The notes beneath the pieces are model-generated. The model was not told where the DNA came from. It searched no databases and saw nothing but the letters and a program-made list of their open reading frames with translations. The position numbers were made by a program, and so were the translations under genes. Below are positions 46,227 to 55,679 of a stretch of DNA of 64,000 nt, in pieces. The stretch's first letter is position 1. Each line of letters starts with the position of its first letter. The DNA lies in assembly GCF_030433855.1 (NCBI RefSeq), contig NZ_JARUXC010000003.1, positions 124,001-188,000 of the forward strand, given 5' to 3'. This stretch comes from Agreia sp. PsM10 (lineage in GTDB: Bacteria; Actinomycetota; Actinomycetes; Actinomycetales; Microbacteriaceae).

Positions 46227-47543
46227 ATGCTCGACATCACCATCGCGTCGAATGCGAGGCCGTCGCGGCGCCGCTCTCCGTGGCGAAGCGCCCTCGCGAC
46301 AACGGCGGTGATCGGCCTGCTCGCGGTCGGCGCCGTATCGTCGGCACCGGTGGCGGCCGACAACTACCCCTCATGGGATGACGTGGTCGCAGCCCGTGCG
46401 TCAGAAGCCGGCAAGGAAGCCGAGATCGCCCGCATCACCGGCCTCATCGACGGTCTGCAGAGCCAGGTGGCCCAGGCCCAGGCTGCCGCGAGTTCGCGCT
46501 GGGAGGAGAACCAGACCGCTCAGAACGCCTACAACGCGGCATCCCTGAAAGCCGAACAGTTGGCGACGCAGGCGACGGCGGCCCAGACGAAGGCCGACGA
46601 TTCCCGTACCCAGGCCGCGATCCTCGCAGCCCAGTTCGCCCGATCGGGCGGCAACGACCTGTCCTCTCGTCTCTTCGTCGATGGAGACAAGGCCGACGAC
46701 CTCCTCTACCAGCTCGGAGCCATGTCGAAGCTCAGCGAGTCGACGACGGGCATCTACCAGCAGGCGGAGATCGACCAGAACGCGGCGACCTCGCTCAGCG
46801 ACCAGGCCGACGTGGCCCGCGACGCCCTCGGCGCCCTCGCAGCCTCGGCTCAGAGCGCCCTCGACGACGCCGTCGCAGCCCAGCAGGCCGTCGGCGCGGC
46901 TCTCCTCGAGCAGCAGGATCACGAGGCCGAACTGACGGTGCAGCTGCAGGCGCTCACCTCTGACGTCGAACTCACCGAGGAGCAGTACCAGGCGGGCGTT
47001 CAGGCGGCCGCGCAGGCCAAGCAGGCCGCCGATGAGGCGGCCGCGAAGGCGGCGGCGGACGCCGAGGCAGCGGCACCCGCTCCCGGCGCTCCCTCCTCGG
47101 GCGGTGGATCATCCGACGGCGGGTCGTCCGGCGGAAGTGCTCCCAGCGCTCCTGCGCCCAGCGCACCGGCCCCATCGGCCCCGGTCGTCAACCCTCCCCA
47201 GAGCTACAACGGCGACGCGGTGGTCGCCTACGCCGAGCAGTTCGTCGGCGTCGTGCCCTACGGCTGGGGTGCGGATCCCAGCGACAGCTTCGGATGCGAC
47301 GGGTTGACCCAGTACGTCTACAAGCAGTTCGGCATCAACCTGCCGCGCTACGTCCCCACCCAGGCCGCCCAGGGCATCCGTGTCTCCTCCGCCGACGCCC
47401 GCGCCGGCGACGCCGTGGTCTGGAGCGGTCACATCGGCATCTACGACGGCCACGGCGGCGTCATCCACTCCCCCGACTGGGGTCGCTACGTGACGCATGC
47501 CAGCTCGCTGTGGGGAAGCTACTACTTCGTTCGGTTCCTCTAG
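46227..47543 (+). CDS. Secreted NlpC/P60 peptidoglycan hydrolase with coiled coil
   Basis: A 438-aa exported cell-wall hydrolase, similar in design to RipA-type endopeptidases. Signal peptide or N-terminal anchor (ALATTAVIGLLAVGAVSSAPVA), long Ala/Gln-rich coiled coil (residues about 60-280), a Ser-Gly-Pro-Ala linker (about 285-320) and a C-terminal NlpC/P60 domain. The catalytic Cys is in DSFGCDGLTQYVYKQFG and the His in VVWSGHIGIYDG. The motif reads CDG where CSG is usual. Probably cleaves peptide stems during cell separation, with the coiled coil restraining it (inference from RipA/RipC). Confidence 0.9.
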   Translation: MLDITIASNARPSRRRSPWRSALATTAVIGLLAVGAVSSAPVAADNYPSWDDVVAARASEAGKEAEIARITGLIDGLQSQVAQAQAAASSRWEENQTAQNAYNAASLKAEQLATQATAAQTKADDSRTQAAILAAQFARSGGNDLSSRLFVDGDKADDLLYQLGAMSKLSESTTGIYQQAEIDQNAATSLSDQADVARDALGALAASAQSALDDAVAAQQAVGAALLEQQDHEAELTVQLQALTSDVELTEEQYQAGVQAAAQAKQAADEAAAKAAADAEAAAPAPGAPSSGGGSSDGGSSGGSAPSAPAPSAPAPSAPVVNPPQSYNGDAVVAYAEQFVGVVPYGWGADPSDSFGCDGLTQYVYKQFGINLPRYVPTQAAQGIRVSSADARAGDAVVWSGHIGIYDGHGGVIHSPDWGRYVTHASSLWGSYYFVRFL

Positions 47544-47554
47544 GCGGACGCCCG

Positions 47555-49426
47555 TCAGGAGTGGTGGGCGCCCATCCACTTGCGCACGGTCGCGATGCGC
47601 GACTGAAGCTGCGTGACGCTCGCCTGGGGTACGGCAGGGCCGCCGCACACGCGGCGAAGCTCGGCGTGCACGAGACCGTGCGGCTGGTCTGATGTCTTCG
47701 CCCAGATGCCCACGAGGCTGTTCAGGAGTTTTCTCTGCTCCGCGAGCGTGCGGTACAGGGGTGCCGCGGGCTCGTCTTCCGAAGGGGTCGGCGGGGCGTT
47801 CTTGCGGCGATCGGCGGCGTGCCGCTGCTGCCTGGCCTGCCGATGCTGCAGGAGTTCGCGCACCTGATCGGGCTCGAGCAGCCCCGGAATGCCGATGAAG
47901 TCGAGCTCCTCGTCGCTGTCGACGGGCGCCTCCGCGCCGAACTCGCTGCCCTCGAAGAGAACACGGTCGAACGTGGCGTGCGAGCCCAGCGCCTGGAACG
48001 CGAAGTCGTTCTGCAGGGCATCGGACGCCCTGTCCTGAACGTTCGCCTCGGCGACCATGGCGTCTTCGGGGTTCCACATGTCGCCCTCGGGGTCTCCCGA
48101 GTCGCGCCTATCGAGTGCGTGGTCGCGCTCGAGCTCCATGGTGCCGGCCAGGGCCATGAGACCCGGAACGTTGGGCAGGAAGATGGAGGCCGTCTCTCCG
48201 CGGCGCCTGGCGCGCACGAATCGGCCGATGGCCTGGGCGAAGAAGAGCGGGGTCGACGCGCTCGTCGCGTAGACGCCCACGGCGAGGCGGGGAATGTCGA
48301 CGCCCTCAGACACCATGCGGACCGCGACCATCCACCGACGCGACGACTTGGAGTACTCCTCGATGCGACCCGAGGCCTCCTTCTCGTCGGAGAGCACCAC
48401 GGTGACGGGCTCGCCGGAGATGTTCTCGAGGATCGCCGCATAGGCGCGCGCCGTGAACTGGTCGGTCGCGATCACCAGGCCCCCGGCATCCGGGATGCCC
48501 TGCCGCACCTCGGCGAGTCGACGGTTGGCGGCCGCGAGAACCGAGGGGATCCAGTCGCCGGCGGGGTCGAGAGCGGTGCGCCAGGCCTGGGAGGTGATGT
48601 CCTTGGTGTTTCCCTCGCCGAGGCGCGCCTCCATCTCGTCGCCGACCTTGCTGCGCCAGCGCATGTGGCCCGCATAGACCATGAAGAGCACGGGGCGCAC
48701 GACTCCGTCTTGCAGGGCGCGCCCGTATCCGTAGTTGTAGTCGGTCTGCGAGAGCCGGATGCCGTGTTCGTCTTGCAAGTAGCTCACGAACGGGATCGGC
48801 GATGTGTCGGAGCGGAACGGGGTTCCGGTGAGGGACAACCGGCGGGTTGCGGGTGCGAAGGCCTCTCTGATGGCCTCGCCCCAGCTGAGCGCGTCACCGC
48901 CGTGGTGCACCTCGTCGAGAATGATGAGACTGCGCGCCGACTCGGTGAGTTCGCGGTGCAGTGCGGGTCGGGCCGCGACCTGGGCGTAGGTGACGGCGAC
49001 GCCGTGGAAATGGCTGCCGTAGCGCCGGTCGCTGTTCTTGAAGCCGGGGGTGAGCCGGATGTGCACGCGGTCTGCCGCATCGGCCCACTGCTTCTTGAGG
49101 TGCTCGGTGGGGGCGACGACCGTGACCCTGTCGATGATGCCTCTGTGCAGCAGTTCGCTGGCCAGTCGCAGGGCGAAGGTGGTCTTGCCGGCGCCGGGCG
49201 TGGCCGCGGCCAGGAAGTCTCTCGGCTGGTGTGTGAAGTACGCCTCGAGCGCCTCTGACTGCCAGGCTCGGAGCTTGGACGCGGTGCCCCACGCCGCGCG
49301 TTCGGGGAACGACGGCGACAGATGCTCGGCCGCTCCGCCGCCGACGGCCGGAGTGATCGCGGTGCCCGAGGGATCGACCCGGTCTTCGGGCATGGCGAGG
49401 GGATCGGGCAGGCTGTTCACGTGCAT
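47555..49426 (-). CDS. DEAD/DEAH box (superfamily 2) helicase
   Basis: A 623-aa ATPase. Motifs: RAWQSEALEAYF (Q-like), AATPGAGKTTFALRL (Walker A), VVAPTEHLKKQWADAA (Ia), LIILDEVHHGGD (II), LSLTGTPFRSD (III), VSEGVDIPRLAVGVY (V) and QAIGRFVRARR (VI). The arrangement is like type III restriction or XPB/RadD-type helicases, but no nuclease domain is visible. The last 150 residues are variable and charged. ATG 49426 was chosen. It is divergent from the SGNH gene. Function is unknown; no restriction or defence genes adjoin. Confidence 0.85.
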   Translation of the reverse strand: MHVNSLPDPLAMPEDRVDPSGTAITPAVGGGAAEHLSPSFPERAAWGTASKLRAWQSEALEAYFTHQPRDFLAAATPGAGKTTFALRLASELLHRGIIDRVTVVAPTEHLKKQWADAADRVHIRLTPGFKNSDRRYGSHFHGVAVTYAQVAARPALHRELTESARSLIILDEVHHGGDALSWGEAIREAFAPATRRLSLTGTPFRSDTSPIPFVSYLQDEHGIRLSQTDYNYGYGRALQDGVVRPVLFMVYAGHMRWRSKVGDEMEARLGEGNTKDITSQAWRTALDPAGDWIPSVLAAANRRLAEVRQGIPDAGGLVIATDQFTARAYAAILENISGEPVTVVLSDEKEASGRIEEYSKSSRRWMVAVRMVSEGVDIPRLAVGVYATSASTPLFFAQAIGRFVRARRRGETASIFLPNVPGLMALAGTMELERDHALDRRDSGDPEGDMWNPEDAMVAEANVQDRASDALQNDFAFQALGSHATFDRVLFEGSEFGAEAPVDSDEELDFIGIPGLLEPDQVRELLQHRQARQQRHAADRRKNAPPTPSEDEPAAPLYRTLAEQRKLLNSLVGIWAKTSDQPHGLVHAELRRVCGGPAVPQASVTQLQSRIATVRKWMGAHHS

Positions 49427-49527
49427 CCACACTACCCGCCGCCACCGACGCGACGACAAAACGCCGTGTCTGGAGCGGCGTGGCGAGAGGAGTATGTTGA
49501 CGAGTGGATTTCTTCGAAGGAGTGCAT

Positions 49528-50346
49528 ATGACGGAGCGGCATCCATGGAGGCGGTACGTCGCCATCGGCGACTCGTTCACCGAGGGCATCGGAGACCCGG
49601 AGCCCGCGAGCCCCGGTGGCTACCGAGGGTGGGCCGATCGGGTGGCGGAAGTGCTGGGCGCCGAGGCCGGAGATGACTTCGCCTACGCGAACCTGGCCAT
49701 CCGGGGTCGCCTGATGCAGGGCATCCTCGACGAACAGGTCGAACCGGCCCTGGCTCTGCACCCCGACCTCATAACGATCTCGGCCGGCGGCAACGACATC
49801 ATCCGCCCCGGCACCGATCCCGACGACATCGCCCGACGAATGGATGCGGGCATCGAGCGCCTCAGGCGCGACAACGCCACCGTCGTGATCTTCACGGGAA
49901 CCGACGTGGCCTTCTCCCCCGTGTTCCGCGGCATCCGGGGCAAGGTCGCCATCTACAACGAGAACCTCCGCACCATCGCGGCCCGTCACGACTGCATCGT
50001 GGCCGACCAGTGGGGCCTGTCGTCCATTCAGGACTCGCGCATGTGGAGCCCCGACCGCCTCCACCTCAACCCCCTCGGCCACCACGAGGTCGCACGTCTC
50101 GTGCTGCAGGCGCTGAACGTCGAGAACGAGCTGCAGCCGGGCGCCCCCGAGCCGCTGCCCGTGGCGACGTGGCGGCAGGCGCGTTCGGAGGACCTGGTCT
50201 GGGCACGCACGCACTTCGTGCCCTGGGTGATCCGACGCGTCACCCACCGGTCGAGCGGCGATGGAATCTCGCCGAAGAGGCCGGATGCCGTGCCGATGCA
50301 CGTGCCGGGCACGGCGCCCTCCGATCCCGCGGGTCTCGAGGACTAG
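49528..50346 (+). CDS. SGNH/GDSL family hydrolase
   Basis: A 272-aa esterase-fold enzyme with block I YVAIGDSFTEGIGD (nucleophile Ser), block III SAGGNDI (Asn) and block V DRLHLNPLGHHEVARL (Asp-His). It lacks a signal peptide, so it acts in the cytoplasm. ATG 49528 has GAAGGAG upstream and is preferred over the earlier in-frame start. The C-terminal 70 residues are outside the core fold. Substrate unknown. It overlaps the convergent dacA gene by four bases. Confidence 0.9.
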   Translation: MTERHPWRRYVAIGDSFTEGIGDPEPASPGGYRGWADRVAEVLGAEAGDDFAYANLAIRGRLMQGILDEQVEPALALHPDLITISAGGNDIIRPGTDPDDIARRMDAGIERLRRDNATVVIFTGTDVAFSPVFRGIRGKVAIYNENLRTIAARHDCIVADQWGLSSIQDSRMWSPDRLHLNPLGHHEVARLVLQALNVENELQPGAPEPLPVATWRQARSEDLVWARTHFVPWVIRRVTHRSSGDGISPKRPDAVPMHVPGTAPSDPAGLED

Positions 50347-51587
50347 CCGAAGACCAGCTCGGGGTGGCCGACGCGCCACCAGAACCCGGGATCCTCCAGG
50401 GTTCCGTCGAGTTCGAGCGCCACCTGCTCCGTGCGTCCGTCGACGGTGTAGCGGATGGTGCCCACGTCGACGCCCGACCGGGCGGTCACGACGTCGTCCG
50501 CGCTGGCATCGACGGCGACCGGATCGTTCGACCAGACGAGCGCGTCCTCGTCGGTGGCGGCGACGATGGGGGCCGTCTCGCCCCACACCGTCGTGTACTC
50601 GCCCACCTCGGTGTCGGCCGTGATGAGCGGGATCGTGGTGAATGCGGCCCTCGTGCTGGCGAGGAGCGCCTGCACCGCATCGCGGGCCGCCTGGGAGCTC
50701 TGTGCGCCGAGGATGACACCCACGACCGACTTCGTCTCGCCGTCCACGGTGAATTCGGCGGAGAACAGCAGGCAGGAGCCGGCCTCGTCCGTCGTTCCGG
50801 TCTTGATGCCGTCGATGCCGTCGACGCCGAGAAGCTTGTTGCTGTTGTCGATCTCGCCGATCACCGGAACCTCGTCGAGGGCTGTCGACACGATCGTGGC
50901 CAGCACCGGATCGGCGAGGGCGAGCGAGGCGATGCGCATCAGGTCCTTCGTCGAGCTTCGGCTGCCCGGATCGAGGCCCGACGCGTCGACGACCGTGGTG
51001 TCGGAGAGGTCGTGCTCGGCGGTGAACGCCCGGGCAGCGTCGAGATAGGCGGCCAGCGAGCCGAACGCCCAGTTCGTGACCGTCTCTGCGTAGTTGTTCG
51101 CCGACTTCAGCAGCATGATCTCGAGCACCTGGCGCTCCGACAGAACCTGTCCCTCGTTGACGAGCTCGTACGATCCGTCGACAGCACGGGTCTGCTCGAG
51201 GATCTGCACGTCTGCCGCGGTCATGGTGATGCCGGGGCCGTCGTCTCCCTCGACGAGCGGGTGGGCGTCGAGGACGACGAGGGCGGTGATGACCTTCGTG
51301 ACGCTGGCTATCGGCACTGGCCCTGTCTGACCGCTCTCACCGAGCAGCTCGTCCGACCCCTCCAATGCGATCGCGCCGGTTCCCACGCCCGGCAGTGCGA
51401 GCGTGGCGGGTTCGGCCGGGGCGGGCGTCGGAACGTCCAGCTGGAGCTGCGCCGTGGGGAGCGGTGCCGCGAGGGCGGCGGGCACGTACAGGCCGAGGGC
51501 GACCGCGACGACGACCAGGATGCCCGTGGCCGAGATCGCGACGATCCGGCGGCCGCGGCGGCGGGCGGGTGCTGACGTCGGGGACAC
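50343..51587 (-). CDS. D-alanyl-D-alanine carboxypeptidase (PBP5/6, S11 family)
   Basis: Trims the terminal D-Ala of peptidoglycan stems. The 414-aa protein has an N-terminal transmembrane anchor (RIVAISATGILVVVAVALGLY), and the three active-site motifs SVTKVITALV (SXXK), KSANNYAETV (SXN) and GIKTGTTDEAGSC (KTG). The C-terminal domain is beta-rich. GTG start 51587. As a membrane-anchored enzyme it faces the outside. The upstream permease gene is 48 bases away on the same strand. Confidence 0.93.
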   Translation of the reverse strand: MSPTSAPARRRGRRIVAISATGILVVVAVALGLYVPAALAAPLPTAQLQLDVPTPAPAEPATLALPGVGTGAIALEGSDELLGESGQTGPVPIASVTKVITALVVLDAHPLVEGDDGPGITMTAADVQILEQTRAVDGSYELVNEGQVLSERQVLEIMLLKSANNYAETVTNWAFGSLAAYLDAARAFTAEHDLSDTTVVDASGLDPGSRSSTKDLMRIASLALADPVLATIVSTALDEVPVIGEIDNSNKLLGVDGIDGIKTGTTDEAGSCLLFSAEFTVDGETKSVVGVILGAQSSQAARDAVQALLASTRAAFTTIPLITADTEVGEYTTVWGETAPIVAATDEDALVWSNDPVAVDASADDVVTARSGVDVGTIRYTVDGRTEQVALELDGTLEDPGFWWRVGHPELVFG

Positions 51588-51634
51588 CCGCCAATCCTAG
51601 GAGACCTGTTGCTTGGAGAACGCCCCCAAGGGCA

Positions 51635-53194
51635 TCACATCCGTCCGCCGTCCACCGACCTCGGGATGCGGGTCTCGCCTTCCGGAACCAGAACCGGCGT
51701 CTCGCGATTGAGGCTCTCTCCGCGGAAGAACGGCTTCGCCGCGGGGAAGAAGTACCACACGACCATGACCACGGCACCGACGAGCAGCGAGCCCACGCCG
51801 ATCACGAAGACTCCCCCGATGCCGAAGAGCACTGTGTACCCGTAGTCGGGATCGAGCATGTCGATGGCGGACTGGACGAAGGCTGCGGTGAGCATGAGCC
51901 CGCCGAGCAGAGGGAAGAGGCCTTTCGTCACGAAGTTGCGCGCCGACGTGAAGAGCTCACGTCGGAAGTACCAGACGCAGGCGAAGCTCGTGATCGCATA
52001 GTAGAACGCGATCGCCAGTCCGAGAGACAGGATCGTGTCGGAGAGGAACGCGTCGCTGATGATCGTCATGCCCACATAGAAGACGCTGGCCACGATGCTC
52101 ATGACGATCGTCGAGAACGCCGGCGTGCGGAATCGCGGGTGCACCCGGCCGAACCGCTCGGGCAGCGCGCGGTAGGTGGCCATCGAGAGCGTTCCCCGAG
52201 CGGTCGGCAGGATCGTGGTCTGGGTCGACGAGATGGCCGAGACCATCACGGCGATGACGAGCAGCCACGCCCACGGTCCGAAGAGTGCGTCCTTCAGGGC
52301 GAAGAACACGTCTTCCGCGTTCTTGTCGTTTGCGAGCCCGAGCCCCGCCTCGCCTAGGCCGGCGTACGCCATCGCGGCCACGGCCACCGCCACATAGGTG
52401 ATCACCAGGATGACGGTCGAGAGCAGGGCCGCGCGTCCCGGGATGTGCTCCGGGTCCTTCGTCTCCTCATTGAGGGCGAGGCATGTGTCCCAGCCCCAGT
52501 AGATGAACAGGCACAGGAGGATCGCCTCGGTGAAGCCGGGCAGCGAGTCGAAGGCGAACGGGTTGAACCAGTCGGCCTGAGGCACCATCGATCCCTCGGG
52601 CGCCGTGCCGGCGAAGACGCTGCCCAGCGCGAAGACGACGAACAGGATGAGCGCAACGTACTGGATGCCGAGCAGGATGTTCTGCAGGATCTCGCCGATC
52701 TCCAGGCCGCGCACGCTGACGAACGTCATGGCCGCGATGAAGAGCACGCCCGTGGCCGTGACGAGGGGCGTGCTGTTGTAGAGGTCGGGATTGCCGATGA
52801 GGAGCCAGAAGTACTTGCTGCCGATCTGCGCGAGGTTCGCGAGCACGATGGTTCCGGCAACGATGACGCCCCACCCGCTCATCCATCCGACCCACGGGCC
52901 GAATGCCTTCGTGCTCCACGTGAACGAGGTACCGCAGTCGGGAACGGCCTCGTTGAGCTCCCGATAGGCATAGGCCGTGAGGAACATCGGAATGAACGCG
53001 AGGACGATGGCGATGGGGGCCTGTGCTCCCACGGCCAGGACAACGAACCCCACCGTGGCCGCCAGGGAGTAGACGGGAGCCGTGGACGCGAGCCCGATCA
53101 CCACGGATCCGACGAGTCCCAGGGATCCGGTGGCCAGCCCCTTTCCGTCAGACGTTCCTTCGCCCGCCGTGGACGTCGTGGACTGCTGCGACAT
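51635..53194 (-). CDS. APC family amino acid permease
   Basis: A 519-aa transporter with about 12-14 transmembrane helices. Seen: GLVGSVVIGLASTAPVYSLA (helix 1 with its unwound glycine stretch), AYRELNEAVPDCGTSFTWST (family motif) and KDPEHIPGRAALLSTVILV. Substrate probably an amino acid or polyamine and cannot be assigned. ATG 53194 has GAGGAGG upstream, a strong ribosome binding site. Confidence 0.92.
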   Translation of the reverse strand: MSQQSTTSTAGEGTSDGKGLATGSLGLVGSVVIGLASTAPVYSLAATVGFVVLAVGAQAPIAIVLAFIPMFLTAYAYRELNEAVPDCGTSFTWSTKAFGPWVGWMSGWGVIVAGTIVLANLAQIGSKYFWLLIGNPDLYNSTPLVTATGVLFIAAMTFVSVRGLEIGEILQNILLGIQYVALILFVVFALGSVFAGTAPEGSMVPQADWFNPFAFDSLPGFTEAILLCLFIYWGWDTCLALNEETKDPEHIPGRAALLSTVILVITYVAVAVAAMAYAGLGEAGLGLANDKNAEDVFFALKDALFGPWAWLLVIAVMVSAISSTQTTILPTARGTLSMATYRALPERFGRVHPRFRTPAFSTIVMSIVASVFYVGMTIISDAFLSDTILSLGLAIAFYYAITSFACVWYFRRELFTSARNFVTKGLFPLLGGLMLTAAFVQSAIDMLDPDYGYTVLFGIGGVFVIGVGSLLVGAVVMVVWYFFPAAKPFFRGESLNRETPVLVPEGETRIPRSVDGGRM

Positions 53195-53238
53195 TGCATC
53201 CTCCTCGTTGCGTGGTAGCCGGATACTACCGCTGAAGC

Positions 53239-54039
53239 TCAGCGGAGCGTATAGAGCGCCACGGCGCTCGCGGAGGCCACGTTGAGGGAATCCACTCCGT
53301 GGCTCATGGGAATCGTCACCACGGTGTCCGCGGCGGACAGCGCCTGCCGCGAGAGTCCGTCCCCTTCCGATCCCAGGACGAGCGCGAGCTTCGACGGAAC
53401 CTCGGCTGCGAACTCGTCGAGGGTGACCGCCTCGTCGGAGAGGGCGAGGGCTGCGATGTGGAATCCGGCGTCATGCAGGAGCGGAGCCGCCTCCGACCAT
53501 TCGGGCAGTCGGGTCCACGGAACCTGGAGCACGGTGCCCATGCTGACCCGTACGCTTCGCCGGTACAGCGGATCCGCGCACCGGGGAGAGATCAGCACGG
53601 CGTCGGCGCCGATACCGGCGACGGCACGGAAGATCGCCCCGACATTCGTATGGTCTGTGATGTCCTCGAGAACCACGACCCGCCTCGCGCCCTCGATGAC
53701 CTCTGCGACGGGCCGGAGTTCGGGGCGATGCATGGCCGCGAGGGCACCCCTGTGCAGGTTGTAGCCCGTGAGCGATTCGAGCGTCGGCGCGTCCCCGACG
53801 AACACGGTCACGTCATCCCATCCGGCCAGCAGGGTCTCCATATCGGACAACCACTGCTCCTGCACCAGGACAGAGCGCGGTCGGTGACCTGCCGCGAGGG
53901 CGCGGGCGATAACCTTGGGCGATTCCGCGATGTAGAGGCCGCCTGCCGGCTCGCTGAGGCGTCTGAGCACGACATCCGTCAGTCGCGCGTAGTCGTCGAG
54001 TCCGGGCACGTCGAGGCTGTCGATCCACACTGTCTTCAC
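53239..54039 (-). CDS. TrmH/SpoU family RNA 2'-O-methyltransferase
   Basis: SPOUT-fold methyltransferase acting on tRNA or rRNA, 266 aa. Substrate-binding N-terminal part (GGLYIAESPKVIARALAAGH), then the SPOUT motifs 1 (VVLEDITDHTNVGAIFRAVA), 2 (LALVLGSEGDGLS) and 3 (VTIPMSHGVDSLNVASASAV). Which nucleotide is modified is not clear from sequence. GTG 54039 (VKTVWIDSLD) was chosen; a farther start would run into the divergent sirtuin leader. Confidence 0.92.
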   Translation of the reverse strand: MKTVWIDSLDVPGLDDYARLTDVVLRRLSEPAGGLYIAESPKVIARALAAGHRPRSVLVQEQWLSDMETLLAGWDDVTVFVGDAPTLESLTGYNLHRGALAAMHRPELRPVAEVIEGARRVVVLEDITDHTNVGAIFRAVAGIGADAVLISPRCADPLYRRSVRVSMGTVLQVPWTRLPEWSEAAPLLHDAGFHIAALALSDEAVTLDEFAAEVPSKLALVLGSEGDGLSRQALSAADTVVTIPMSHGVDSLNVASASAVALYTLR

Positions 54040-54186
54040 CGTCGAGGCACTCCTGATTCGATCGCGTTCCCTCCCCCATGACACGGGCGGTCTGCCGATC
54101 GGAAACAAAACGGCAACGGGGACTGTTTAGACTTCGAAGAGTAACGCGAAGCGTCGGAGTCCATGACCCGACGGCAGGAGGTGCAG

Positions 54187-55050
54187 ATGGTCCCGCTCGT
54201 CGAATCGAGCCCTCGAGAAGCCTCGCCCGCCGACATCGACGAGGCTGTGGCGGCCCTCAAGGGCCGAAAGATCGTGGTCCTGACGGGCGCCGGCATGAGC
54301 ACCGACTCCGGAATCCCCGACTACCGGGGTGCCGGGGCGCCCAAGCGCAATCCGATGACCTTCGATCAGTTCCGGGAGAGCCTCGACTACAGGCGCCGGT
54401 ACTGGGCCGGCAGCCACCTCGGCTGGAAGATGTTCGACGCCGCTCGCCCCAACGAGGGCCACCGCACCCTCGCGGAGCTCGAGGACGCGGGAGTCGTGTC
54501 GGGCGTCGTCACGCAGAACGTCGACGGACTGCACGCCCGCGCGGGTTCCACGCACCTCGTCGACCTGCACGGCTCGATGGATCGGGTGCTCTGCCTGAAC
54601 TGCGGCCAGACGTTCGCCCGAGCGAGCATCGCCGAGCGCATCTCGGCCGACAACCCCTGGGTCGACCAGCCCGATGCGATCACTCTTGCACCCGACGGCG
54701 ACGCCGACGTCACCGACTACTCGTCGTTCGTCGTGCCGTCGTGCTCGGTGTGCCAGGGCATGCTGAAACCCGACGTGGTGTTCTTCGGCGAGTTCATTCC
54801 CACCGAGCGGTTCCTGGAGGCCTCCGCCCTCGTCGCCGGTGCCGAGGCGATGCTCATCGCGGGGTCGTCGCTCGTGGTCAATTCGGGCATCCGGCTCCTC
54901 GAACAGGCGCGTCGGCGGCGGCTGCCCATCGTCATCGTCAACCGGGGGGTCACGAAGGGCGACTCGCGCGCGACGGTGAAACTGGATGCCGGCGCCACGG
55001 AGACGCTCGCCGAACTGAGTCGGCACCTGCTCCCCGGGATCCCGGCCTGA
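54187..55050 (+). CDS. Sir2 family NAD-dependent protein deacetylase (sirtuin)
   Basis: Removes acyl groups from lysines using NAD+. The 287-aa protein has VLTGAGMSTDSGIPDYRG (NAD site), TQNVDGLH, catalytic His in DLHGSMD, zinc cysteines CLNC and CSVC, KPDVVFFGE and GSSLVVNSG. It is more distant from CobB and resembles class II-like bacterial sirtuins. ATG 54187 has AGGAGGT four bases upstream and is preferred over 54163. The next gene starts on its stop codon (TGATG). Confidence 0.93.
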   Translation: MVPLVESSPREASPADIDEAVAALKGRKIVVLTGAGMSTDSGIPDYRGAGAPKRNPMTFDQFRESLDYRRRYWAGSHLGWKMFDAARPNEGHRTLAELEDAGVVSGVVTQNVDGLHARAGSTHLVDLHGSMDRVLCLNCGQTFARASIAERISADNPWVDQPDAITLAPDGDADVTDYSSFVVPSCSVCQGMLKPDVVFFGEFIPTERFLEASALVAGAEAMLIAGSSLVVNSGIRLLEQARRRRLPIVIVNRGVTKGDSRATVKLDAGATETLAELSRHLLPGIPA

Positions 55051-55679
55051 TGCCGACGACGGACCTGGTCATCGTGCGCCACGGCGAGACCGACTGGAAC
55101 CTGGCCCGGCGCATCCAGGGCTCGACCGATATTGCGCTGAACGACACGGGACGCGCGCAGGCAGCGGCCGCTGCGGAGAGCCTTGCAGGCGAGACGTGGC
55201 ATGCGATCGTCACGAGTCCGCTCGGCCGGGCTCGTGAGACCGCTCGCATCATCGCCCGTCGACTCGATCTCGGCGAGCCGCAGGTCGACGACCGGCTCGT
55301 CGAGCGCGCCTACGGCGAGGCGGAGGGGCTGGATGCGGCCGCGCTCGCAGACAGATTCCCGGGCATGGAGGGTGTGCCGGGAATCGAACGACGCAGCGAC
55401 GTGACTCGCCGGGTGCTTCCCGCGCTCGAGAGCATCGCTCTCGAGAATCCGGGTCGGCGCGTGCTGATCGTGGCCCACGGCGGTGTCATCGGCTCAGTGG
55501 TGCGCTGGGTGACCGACAAGGCGCTTCCGGGCGGCCACACGCGCATTCCGAATGGATCAGCGCATCGCTTCCGCTATGCAGACGGCCTGCTCGTGCTCGA
55601 GGAGTTCAACGGCCTGCCGGTCGAGCCGCCAATTCGGCGAGAAGCTGCCATAGGGTCTGCGCTGACCTCGTCCAGCTGA
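55050..55679 (+). CDS. Histidine phosphatase family protein (phosphoglycerate mutase-like)
   Basis: A 209-aa phosphatase with the phospho-His motif IVRHGETDWNLARRIQGST, second Arg region SPLGRARETARI, acidic ERAYGEAEG and the distal His in IVAHGGVIGS. Likely a broad-specificity phosphatase rather than glycolytic mutase, as it lacks the mutase insertions. Overlaps the sirtuin stop by one base. Its last 74 bases overlap the convergent glycosyltransferase gene. Confidence 0.9.
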   Translation: MPTTDLVIVRHGETDWNLARRIQGSTDIALNDTGRAQAAAAAESLAGETWHAIVTSPLGRARETARIIARRLDLGEPQVDDRLVERAYGEAEGLDAAALADRFPGMEGVPGIERRSDVTRRVLPALESIALENPGRRVLIVAHGGVIGSVVRWVTDKALPGGHTRIPNGSAHRFRYADGLLVLEEFNGLPVEPPIRREAAIGSALTSSS

